Shown here: positions 55,704-64,000 of the stretch, piece after piece
Layout: every line of letters begins with the position of its first letter
How positions within the stretch are numbered: the first letter of the stretch is position 1
The notes under the pieces: model-generated
The model's database searches: none
What the model was told of the DNA's origin: nothing
What the model saw: the letters and a program-made list of their open reading frames with translations, nothing else
NCBI GenBank assembly: GCA_022059125.1
Contig: JAEUWY010000014.1
Span: 1-64,000 of the forward strand
Direction: 5' to 3'
DNA length: 64,000 nucleotides
From: Corynespora cassiicola
Taxonomy: Eukaryota > Ascomycota > Dothideomycetes > Pleosporales > Corynesporascaceae
Made by a program: the position numbers and the translations under genes

Positions 55704-57501
55704 TTATGCATCTATCCGATCGACGTGCTCGACGGCAGACTTCTCGGCATCATCCCCAAGTTTTTCATCCTGATCTTCATGGGTCTCCTTCTTCCCATCA
55801 AATACCTCGGCAATCTGCTCTAGAGTCCTGCCCCTTGTTTCCGGGAACATGAACCAACAGATTACCAAAAGAATTCCGTTTAAGCAACAGAACAAAATGT
55901 AGTATCGCCATCCGAGTTTTTCCATCGCGACTGGGTTCACAAATTGGCCGATGATAAGACCAATATATGTATGCCCGAGCGCCACTGTGACGCCATGTCC
56001 ACGCAAGGCATAGGGAAAGATCTCAACAGGGTAGGATACAAGAAGCGGTGTAAATGCGATGCCATAGAAGAAGTAGAAGACGAAGATGAATGCCACGACT
56101 GCATGGCCGGCTTGCTGGTTCAGCGTGCGCGTGAAATAGCTGGTGAGGGCGGTCCAGATGATGTATGAAACAAGCATACCCGCGGCAGACGTGATGAAGA
56201 GTGTCCTACGACCAAGCCGATCAACGAGGAGGGCGCCTGCTCCAATTGCGGCAACCCAATTAAATATCTGAAGAAGGCCGTTGATGAGTGCCTGCTCCGA
56301 TGTTGCCGTAATGCCGATAGTATCGAGGACGAGGGTGAGATAGTATGACACGACGCCGACACCATTCCACTGAGCGAAGAAGCCGACAAGAGCTGCGATG
56401 AGCGTTCTTTTTCGGTTTGGGGCTGAATTGAGCAAGTCCATGTAGGATATCTCCGATGCGAGATGTCGTTCTGTACGAAGGGTTTCTTCGATTTCTCCCA
56501 TCTCGTAAGCTACAAGTGCAGAGGCCTCATCGCCACCAGCGTGGTACTTGACGAGAGTTGCACGTGCTCTTTCGGCATGACCGTTGGCAACAAGCCATCT
56601 GCATAAAGGCATAAGTTGGAAGAACAACAAGCCGCATCCAATAGTCAAAGACTCACCTAGGTGATTCGGGTACGCGCCACAGAAAAGCCAGCTGAAATAG
56701 AGGAATCGCACCCTGAAGGAGTGATGGGATCCTCCAGCTCCATGTAGACAGGATTCGAAACGTCCCATAAGTTGACCATGCCGCGAATATGGATCCAAAG
56801 TACTTTTTGTGCATTAGCGAGACTGCTCATATGATGTATCCCTGATGAGTTTCTTACGTAAAATGTGTTGTACACTGAAGTGATCTTTCCGCGATGGATT
56901 GGATAGGCAAGCTCGGTGATGAGGATTGGGGAGGGCAGAGCCATGACTGAAGCGGAAAACCCAAGCAGGAGTCGCGCCACAATGAACATTGGGAGATTCT
57001 GACTTGCCGCCTGAAGAGCGGCTCCGAAGATACACAACCCGATTCCAACGAAAATTGGAACTTTGCGTCCGTAACGGTCCGAGAGCCATGTAGCTGGTGG
57101 CAACCCGAGGAGATTGCCGATGGGGTAAACAGCGTTCATGACCCCCAGGATTGATGCCTTGGGATGGCCAAAATACTCTGACCACTGGTCGACTGTCTGT
57201 AGGCCATTCATGATAGCACCTAATCTCTGGATCAGTCATTGTTTCTTTGTTTTTCATATGATGTTGGAACGAGTTTCACTCACTATCGAATCCGCCTGCC
57301 GCTGAGCTGAGAATAGGAATGAGTAGTAGAAGGTTCAGCTGCAGCAAGTGTTTTGTGCGGTACCACGGCGCTCGATCTGTTGGCAATGCCTTTGTAGTGT
57401 GTTAGTAGCGGTAGGTATCCATGCAACCATACACTTACAGATAATAAGTCCTGGCCTACGGCCAATTCCGTCTTCTCCTTGGGAGCCTTGGTGAACTTCA
57501 T
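55704..57501 (-). CDS. MFS sugar transporter (5 exons)
   Basis: Minus-strand exons 57501-57439, 57389-57284, 57219-56858, 56802-56657 and 56598-55704 join in frame to 523 residues; introns are 49-64 bp, GT..AG. Twelve membrane spans are expected. Sugar-porter motifs are all present: GGFDSAIMNGLQ in the first span, DRYGRK after span 2, VPESPRWL (spanning the fourth intron), DRLGRRT between spans 8 and 9, and PETRGRTLEQI at the end. The start at 57501 gives MKFTKAPKEK in a good context; an upstream in-frame ATG at 57555 is possible. It most resembles fungal lactose/hexose-type permeases, acting by proton symport at the plasma membrane; the exact sugar is uncertain. Confidence 0.9.
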
Positions 57502-58627
57502 GGCGACAATCCGACCAGTGTCCAGAGAAATTAGAAGCCAAAGACACTTTCGCAACTACCGAAAAAGGAGGTGGAGGCATTTGGGGTTATATAGAAATTT
57601 CTACCTGGGGCCCGTACCCCTTAGTATTGCGACACTAGCCTTTTTCATGGCGAAACCACGGCCCCATGAAACCGGGGTATGCGGGGTACCTAAATAAGTC
57701 CATTGAATCTGGGCACGACAGATGATATCCTAGTCGTAGTCGAGGCTGAAGATAACCTGATGCAATAAACCCAGCCAAGAAATCCTGGAGCCCCACGGGA
57801 TACCGATTCCAGCCCAACGGTCGGAACTAAGCTCGACATGGATTGTCAACGCGGGAAGCTGGAGATGTCAAACCTGTTGAGATGCTTTTGCTCGCCAAAA
57901 CCTCGGCGCGACTACCGACTGGGGTATAGTAGTAGCAACGCGTGCATCGCACGTCGTTACATTCGATTACCAAGGCGCTGATCCACTATTCACATACCAT
58001 GCCAACCCCAGTCCAACCTGACTCGAGTCTGGCACCTTCACTGCCGAGCCATTGACTGAGCTCCGAATATCGACGAAGGCCTCAGTAAGACCGGGATTTC
58101 GAGTTTGGTTTTTCGCGCAATTATTGCGGGGATAAGGACAAATCTTCATCTCTGTTCGTTTGGCACGAGGATGTCCCTGTACCCACGATGCAACAGCGGT
58201 TATCTAGGTATGTATTGCTGATCAGAGTAGTATCTAGCGGATGCAGAAATAGCACAAGGAGGAATCATGATGGCAGTATGAACTTCCACCGCAAGGACGC
58301 ATGTCAACAATGTTTTCGTACCAATGGTGTATGTCCCCCCAAATTTGGCCTTTGGATTCACATAAACCTCACTGTCTCACGACAATAATTTAAGACGAGT
58401 CCTGCGCATCATCAATATAGCAGACTGTCATGGCTTCTTATATTAGCGATCGGAGAGGGCTTAGATATAAATCTATTTCACGGAGCCATTTTTAGCGGTT
58501 AGGTTAAGCAGTAGCACTTCACATATTCTTTCTTACACAATAACTATAAACGATCAGGAGAGAGCATGGCGGTTGTACACATGTTGCCATCAGTTGACAA
58601 TCTAGCATTCCTATTTAGCTGATTCCA
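57502..58627. other. Gene-free region
   Basis: No recognisable gene. It covers the transporter promoter and the 3' flank of the next minus-strand gene. Short frames such as 58188-58388 look random. Confidence 0.4.
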
Positions 58628-59140
58628 TCAGATTATCTGCCCTGCTGCGCGTTGATTCGCCAGGGGAAACCTCATCAGAACTTTGCGAAAAGAACCGGCT
58701 TTGCCACATCCTTCGGGCTGAGCTTCAATGTCCCATTCCCCATCGGCAGTGACTTGTACATGCGCGTGGCCCTTGTTCTGTGCTTCCAAGTCGACGGTTT
58801 CCTCCGTACGGTCAGCTGAAAGGGTGAGTTTCTGCAAGAACGTTTGAGCAAGCCCAATCAATGATTTGCTGACCGGAGAAGAGAAGTCGTTGTCATCAGG
58901 TTCCGAGGTGGATTCTGGTGATGCGTTTCCAAGTCTACTCATCTGATCGTGGTACTGCAAAGTAAAGCGCCACTTGTTCTGCAGAGTAGTCGCCTCCAGT
59001 AGGCCTTTGTAGGAAGTAAGGGTTGATGGAACGGATGTCGAAGATTTTTCTTTATTGAGAGAAACCGGCGGGGTTTGTGAAAAAGGGCTTCCTGTGTCAT
59101 TTCTTCTCTTGGTTCCGTCCCACACACTTGAAGCCAGGGA
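58628..59140 (-). CDS. Unrecognised protein, 5' exon(s) undetermined
   Basis: A minus-strand frame stays open for 171 codons and ends at 58628. It starts at a strong acceptor (ttgctgacag ending at 59141, with a ctgac branch-like site), giving SLASSVWDGTKRRNDTG; a stop lies in frame just upstream, and no ATG is available before residue ~80, so at least one 5' exon is missing from the model. A possible donor is gtacct near 59243, or another further upstream. The protein is Ser/Thr- and charge-rich, probably soluble, with a helical stretch KSLIGLAQTFLQKL. I do not recognise a family. A different frame, 59232-58939 (MSEFDNPHF), is an alternative but cannot be joined by GT..AG. Confidence 0.45.
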   Translation of the reverse strand, partial: SLASSVWDGTKRRNDTGSPFSQTPPVSLNKEKSSTSVPSTLTSYKGLLEATTLQNKWRFTLQYHDQMSRLGNASPESTSEPDDNDFSSPVSKSLIGLAQTFLQKLTLSADRTEETVDLEAQNKGHAHVQVTADGEWDIEAQPEGCGKAGSFRKVLMRFPLANQRAAGQII

Positions 59141-60096
59141 CTGTCAGCAATTGCGAATGAAGGTATTGATTTGGGTGAGAGAATAGATTTTTTGTTATCG
59201 GAGGTAAAGTGTGGGTTGTCGAATTCAGACATAAGGTACGCGCAAAGCAGCTTGTCGCAATAACTTTATTAGAGAGAGAATGATGGATGGTGAATGTAAA
59301 ACAAGGAGAAATTTTATCTGCATTGAAAGTGATGTATTGTGAAATGACAGGGCCGATGCTGCCCCGCTTAGCTGGAAATTTGAAAATCAGTGAGATAATA
59401 TTCCATGTCAGCATTTGAAACATGCCGCTGTGGTAAACCACAGTTGTAACATCATTAAGCTGTGAGACCTGTCATAAATTGAGAAACATAATGACCCCAG
59501 CGAGGCTTCTCTAAAGGCATGACGAGTCTGGTCATTGGCACAATGTTGGCTGCGTTTCAAACAGCGATTGATGAGAAACTACCAAAATACTGGCATCATA
59601 TGCGAATCCTTGACTCATCATCGGACATTATGCGAACCAAAAGCTTCATTAGGCAAATATCTGTAGGCCTGCAGACACCCACTTGGATAGAATAATGGGA
59701 CGCGATTGCTGACTAAGACATTCGCGATGCTTGGCGTGGTGTTGACAACGACGCGCGTGGTGATCTGAGCACGACGCTGGCCTCACAAACCACCGCAGGG
59801 CCCCCTTCTTCGCTCCCACCTCGACTCCACCCCGTCGACGCTGCCGGCCTGCACGCCACCCAAGGGAGGGCATCGAACACTTCACACTCTTTTGAATCGC
59901 ATTGTTCACGTTCAATCCTCGCCGCTCCTTTGCTAGCCCGCCTTTCCCTCCCCCTCCCCGAGCCGGGTCTGCTCGCTCTCAACACACCCACCCACAATAG
60001 CTCAGCTCCACTCATAACACACCCCTCTGGCCGTATCTCAGCAGGTGCACTTGTGCTGCTAGCCTCGACAAAGCGGCCTCGGCGCACATATCCATC
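59141..60096. promoter_or_regulatory. Upstream region of the dynactin gene
   Basis: Lies between the unknown minus-strand gene and the dynactin start. The part nearest dynactin (59880-60096) is C/T-rich, a pyrimidine-rich leader typical of constitutive fungal genes. It may also contain the missing 5' exon(s) of the 58628 gene. Confidence 0.4.
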
Positions 60097-63000
60097 ATGG
60101 CTGAATACAGGGTCGGCCAAACAGTCGAGACGACAGACCGTCGCAAAGGCTTGATCAAGTACATTGGCGAAATCCACGTAGCAGATGGACAATTCATCGG
60201 CATAGAGCTGCCTTCGGCCACGGGCAAGAATGACGGCTCTGTCCAGGGCCAGCGCTATTTCAGCTGTGCGCCTGCACATGGTCTTTTCATCCGACCCGCC
60301 TCCATTACTCAGATCATTGCCCAGCCTGCTCCTTCCAGAGCAGCTGCACCCTCACCTTCGAAACCAGCAACGCCAAGACCTCGTCCTTCCAGTATTGGAA
60401 AGACGCCTGTGAAGCCTGCCTCCGCCAAACGTACCTCTACTGCCCCGGCAGCCCCTCCAAAATCCGCTGCCTCGGCATCATCTGCTCGCCCAACGTCAGT
60501 GGCTCTCACAAAGCCTGCACCACGGAGACTGAGCCAGGCTCGTCCAGCCTCCATCGCGCAGCCATCACCCAGAGCTGCCACTACCGGCGCTCGTTCCACC
60601 TCATCCTCAACCGCCGCTACTAGTGCTGCAAGAGCCTCGGCCGCCAAAGACTCTACCATTGAAACACTTGAAACAAAGATTCGGCATCTGGAGAAACAGC
60701 ACGGTGAGGATAGGGAGCAGTTGAAATCACTGCAACAGGACAAAGCAGACAAAGAGCGTTTCGAGGGTATAATACAAAAGCTGCAGTCCAAATGCCAAAG
60801 CCTACACCAGGAGAATGGCGATCTTCGGAATTCCATGAAACAGCTCGAGAGCAACGTCGATCGCCTCGAGAAAACGAGCCAGTCATTCGAAACCGACCTT
60901 GAAATCGCCTTCCTGGACAAGGAAATGGCCGAGGAGCGAGCCGAACAGGCTGAACAAGAGTTGGAGCAAGTCCGCTCACGTCTAGAGGAGCGCGAACTGG
61001 AGTTGGAGATTCTGCGCGATGAAGCAAACATGCTCACCGAAGACATGTCGGAAGAAGACAGGCAAACCGCAAACTTTTCCCGCCTGCAACACGAGCGCGA
61101 TCGTCTCAGAGAGGCGTTGTTGAAGCTCAAGGAAATTACAGAAGAGACCGAAGCCGAAAACCGCGCGCGCATTCGGGAACTGGAGAGGGACGTTGCCAAC
61201 ATCGAGGAGGTTCGCGCTGAAAGGTCTGATTTCGAGGAACGCCTCGTCACAGCCGACGCTACTATTGAAGACCTACGACAACAACTGGATGCTGCGAACG
61301 AATGGGAAGAGATGATTGAAGATCTCTCCGATCAAAACCAGCAGTTCAAGGAAAGAATCGCCGAAAAGGACCTGGCCATAAAGGATTTAGAGAGTCTCAA
61401 AGAGCTTAGTGACGAGCTTGAGCTTCAACATATCGAACACGCCAACGAACTTCGTGCCGAACTCGAAGCTAAGGACTTCGAACTTGCCGATCAATCCCAG
61501 AAGCTTGCGTTGCAGGAAGCACAGATCGCTGACCAAGAAATGCTCATTACAAAGTTCCGTGATCTTGTTCTTGATCTCCAATCCAAGATGACCGACGCCG
61601 AAGCATCCAAGACCATGAGCGAGGAGCAGGTCAAGGACACCACTGGTCGTTTCAACGAAGTCATGGAGCTTAACCGTCGTCTCCACGGAGCCACGCTCAA
61701 CACCACCGTCAAGACGATTACGGCGGAGCTGCAGAAGGTCCAGGCCGAGGAGGCTGAAGAGGAGCTTCATATTGTAAAGCACTATCTACCCGAGTCATCA
61801 GGAGTGTACATGAACGAGTCTCTACGTGCATATTTCCGCGCCAAGCGTGTCAGTGCCAAGGCCAACCTATCGAAGACGATTCTACTATCTTTCGAAGCAT
61901 CTTCCCGACCCATTGAAGAGACCGATCGCCCTCTCAACGACGTCCTGCGTTTGACTTGTATCCATCACCTGGAACGTGTCCAGCTCAGGAGTGAGCAATT
62001 TTGGTCTGCAGTACCCTCGGCTACCCTTGAAGAATTTACAATGTTCGGCGCTGCCGACATGGAGCTCATTCCAGTCGAGAAGAATCTGGCACGGATACTC
62101 GAGTCTCTGAAAAAGGATGAGCTCCATATGAAAGAAGCTGCGGAGTCAACGGAGCGTTCCGATAAGATCCTCCAAGGCATTGCATCCGATTTCAAGAAGC
62201 TTCTTGATGTTCATCCCGAAAACGAGGTCATGCTTCGTGGGGCCTCAATGCATGCCAGTCTAGAGTTTATCAAAGCCATTCTAGACACCGTGATGATGTG
62301 GCTCGTCACATCTGGTATTGCAGAACCCGATTCAGACAATGAGATCTTCTCGGAAAAGACTGCCAAGCTTGTCAGTGTTTTCGGAGAAAGTGCAGCAATA
62401 TTTTCGAAGCTTGTTACCACTCTTCAGGCTTTGCGTGAAGACAACCTCTATCCGCAATTTCCGTCTGGCATTGATGAGTTGGTTGAACAGGATGAATCGC
62501 TTCACCAACTTCTGCAGTCGAACCAGACATTCATTCAAGACTTCGCGCAAATCATAAGCCAGCAGGCAGCTAGCGACGAAGAGACAGACCCCGATGCACC
62601 CCTCCACCCCCTCAAATCATATTTAATGGCTTTAGAAACATTCAATGTTGGCGTGCTGTCTTCTAAAGCAACGGCCTGGAATGAACACGCTATGGTGTTG
62701 ATGCACAATATCGAGATCGAGCAAGGACTTGCGCCTTGGGTCCTCAAGGCTAAGGAGATGGAAGCGGCCAAGAACCAGACCATCGAAGCCGAGAAGAGAC
62801 TGCAACTTCTGACCGCCGAACATCACGCCACCATCGTTCAAATTCGTGAACGCGAGGAAATCATCGAGACCAAAGAGCTTGAAATCGAGCATCTCCGAGC
62901 GAAGCACCGCGAGGCCACGGCAAAATCCGAGGACGTTGGCCGGCTGCAATCAGAACTCGGCATCGCCACCGAAGAGCTTCAGAAACTTCATCAAGTAGTC

Positions 63001-63747
63001 GCTGCACAACGCGCAGAGATACAAGACCTCAAGGATCGTCCCATAAGCATGGAAGAGATAGAAAATCTTAGGGGCACGCCGACGGCAATGGAAAGACAGC
63101 AGACGAAAACGCCCGAACCTACGAGCAACACTACACACTCTTCGGTCAACCTGATGACCTTTTTGCAGGCTCTCAGCAACGAAAACAACTGGCTGCGACG
63201 CCGTGAGAACTCCAACATGCTCGATTACCATACGCGTGCCATGTTCGCGGAGCTGCGAACAACCGAACACCCTAGTATAGGAACGGATAAAGCTGACGAG
63301 CTTCTCTCCCTCTCCATGGCTATTGAAGAGTCTCCAGTTTCGGCATTGCAAATCCGGGATGGAACTGGGTGGGAATTGCAAGACCACAAGGCACCAGAGT
63401 TTACGCCCGAATCAAAACCTCCTCCCCTAACCCAGGGCTCGATGAATATGGCACCAGCTAGCGGCCGTCAGGGTCGCCCTCCCCTTCTTCTAACGCCGAT
63501 CAATACTCGTGTCGGTATGCAAGTGTCACCTTCCTTCATTTATGAGGATTTGGAGGATCTCAGCTTTCTTGACCTGTCTCCTGTTGTTGAAGACTTCACT
63601 GCAGAAATGATGGAGTCCATGGATAAATTCAGCGAGATCCGAAACTCCACACTCGATACAATCGACGAAGGTTTTAGTACCGAGAGCTTTGGTGCGGTTG
63701 GTGAAGTTGCTTTGAACAACTTCCTTGAACGCGCAATCTGGCGTTAA
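60097..63747 (+). CDS. Dynactin subunit p150Glued (large subunit)
   Basis: This single exon of 1216 residues encodes the large subunit of dynactin, the activator linking dynein to microtubules and cargo. Residues about 5-72 are a CAP-Gly domain with the GKNDG motif (GKNDGSVQGQRYF) that binds tubulin tails. A basic Ser/Pro/Ala-rich linker follows (about 75-185), which also aids microtubule binding. A long coiled coil (about 190-550), the conserved dynactin domain (from about 560, LPESSGVYMNESLRAYF, to about 850), a second coiled coil (about 880-1000) and a less conserved tail complete the expected p150 order. The length is slightly below animal orthologues and usual for filamentous fungi (Neurospora ro-3 / Aspergillus nudM type). 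This housekeeping gene marks the end of the accessory subtelomere. Confidence 0.93.
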   Translation: MAEYRVGQTVETTDRRKGLIKYIGEIHVADGQFIGIELPSATGKNDGSVQGQRYFSCAPAHGLFIRPASITQIIAQPAPSRAAAPSPSKPATPRPRPSSIGKTPVKPASAKRTSTAPAAPPKSAASASSARPTSVALTKPAPRRLSQARPASIAQPSPRAATTGARSTSSSTAATSAARASAAKDSTIETLETKIRHLEKQHGEDREQLKSLQQDKADKERFEGIIQKLQSKCQSLHQENGDLRNSMKQLESNVDRLEKTSQSFETDLEIAFLDKEMAEERAEQAEQELEQVRSRLEERELELEILRDEANMLTEDMSEEDRQTANFSRLQHERDRLREALLKLKEITEETEAENRARIRELERDVANIEEVRAERSDFEERLVTADATIEDLRQQLDAANEWEEMIEDLSDQNQQFKERIAEKDLAIKDLESLKELSDELELQHIEHANELRAELEAKDFELADQSQKLALQEAQIADQEMLITKFRDLVLDLQSKMTDAEASKTMSEEQVKDTTGRFNEVMELNRRLHGATLNTTVKTITAELQKVQAEEAEEELHIVKHYLPESSGVYMNESLRAYFRAKRVSAKANLSKTILLSFEASSRPIEETDRPLNDVLRLTCIHHLERVQLRSEQFWSAVPSATLEEFTMFGAADMELIPVEKNLARILESLKKDELHMKEAAESTERSDKILQGIASDFKKLLDVHPENEVMLRGASMHASLEFIKAILDTVMMWLVTSGIAEPDSDNEIFSEKTAKLVSVFGESAAIFSKLVTTLQALREDNLYPQFPSGIDELVEQDESLHQLLQSNQTFIQDFAQIISQQAASDEETDPDAPLHPLKSYLMALETFNVGVLSSKATAWNEHAMVLMHNIEIEQGLAPWVLKAKEMEAAKNQTIEAEKRLQLLTAEHHATIVQIREREEIIETKELEIEHLRAKHREATAKSEDVGRLQSELGIATEELQKLHQVVAAQRAEIQDLKDRPISMEEIENLRGTPTAMERQQTKTPEPTSNTTHSSVNLMTFLQALSNENNWLRRRENSNMLDYHTRAMFAELRTTEHPSIGTDKADELLSLSMAIEESPVSALQIRDGTGWELQDHKAPEFTPESKPPPLTQGSMNMAPASGRQGRPPLLLTPINTRVGMQVSPSFIYEDLEDLSFLDLSPVVEDFTAEMMESMDKFSEIRNSTLDTIDEGFSTESFGAVGEVALNNFLERAIWR

Positions 63748-64000
63748 TATCGACAAGACTCTAATTGGTCGTCTCCAATCCGGTCAGGTTCATCTATGGC
63801 ATTGGTTCTGCTTGGTATGCACGGCAACGACATATTTCCCTTTTCCTGTTGCCCTATCTGATAGATGATAGAGGTTTTATCTTGCCTGGTCTTCGGTCCA
63901 TCGAGCATCCATCTCGAGCCAAATTCTTTCATTTGAAATTCGACGTTTGTCGAGGGTGCACGGGAGTTTTCTAGGTCTAGCCTTTGTGCTTTCCGCATCA

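Noticed and set aside
59713..60279. 188-codon minus-strand frame before and into the dynactin gene
   Set aside because: It overlaps the leader and CAP-Gly coding sequence antisense, is compositionally biased and has no family resemblance.
60309..61250. 313-codon minus-strand frame inside the dynactin gene
   Set aside because: Antisense shadow of the coiled-coil coding region; its Ser/Arg-rich translation mirrors Glu/Ala-rich codons.

Overview
The window is a left chromosome end of a filamentous ascomycete. It opens with 13 full CCCTAA repeats, carries a 13.5 kb AT-only block of decayed transposons with CpA/TpG depletion (the mark of repeat-induced point mutation, RIP), and its genes have many 47-173 bp GT..AG introns. 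Gene content (Zn2Cys6 regulator, PL4 rhamnogalacturonan lyase, secreted FAD oxidase, P450, MFS carriers) fits a plant-associated Dothideomycete-type fungus; the species cannot be fixed from sequence alone. Gene models were built by hand from frames and splice sites; exon coordinates are in the evidence.

Layout. (1) 1-1561: telomere, short AT-rich subtelomere and a truncated DNA transposon. (2) 1562-8550: an isolated gene island with a metallo-beta-lactamase-fold hydrolase, a Pro-1 tautomerase, a dienelactone hydrolase and a complete eight-exon cytochrome P450, plus a relic of an NLR-type TPR protein. The four enzymes could form a small oxidative or ring/lactone-opening pathway (inference). 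(3) 8766-22245: RIP-destroyed nested transposons. A Tc1/mariner-like element (copy A) is split by a TIR transposon (9023-10846, TA target) and by a Ty3/gypsy chromovirus (12090-18771, 5-bp duplication gataa). An inverted second copy (B) of the Tc1-like element follows and is split by a solo LTR of the same gypsy family (21052-21423, duplication tatag). (4) 22344-33754: secreted kelch protein, Gfo/Idh/MocA oxidoreductase, an inverted decayed partial copy of a regulator gene, a crotonase with a signal-like N-terminus, the intact Zn2Cys6 regulator, and an SDR. (5) 35737-46259: divergent Ca2+/cation antiporter, amino-acid permease, DHA1-type MFS exporter, rhamnogalacturonan lyase and NHA1-type Na+/H+ antiporter. 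(6) 46260-57501: a 4.6 kb stretch without recognisable genes, a small Cys-rich tail-hydrophobic protein, a secreted BBE-type FAD oxidase and a sugar transporter. (7) 58628-63747: an unrecognised protein and the core housekeeping gene for dynactin p150Glued, marking the passage from subtelomere to conserved chromosome.

No tRNA, rRNA or CRISPR was seen. The most noteworthy points are the fully resolvable nested-transposon history, the telomeric enzyme island, the inverted remnant of the regulator gene, the NLR relic with a RIP-like stop, and the antiporter lacking one of the two family acidic residues.
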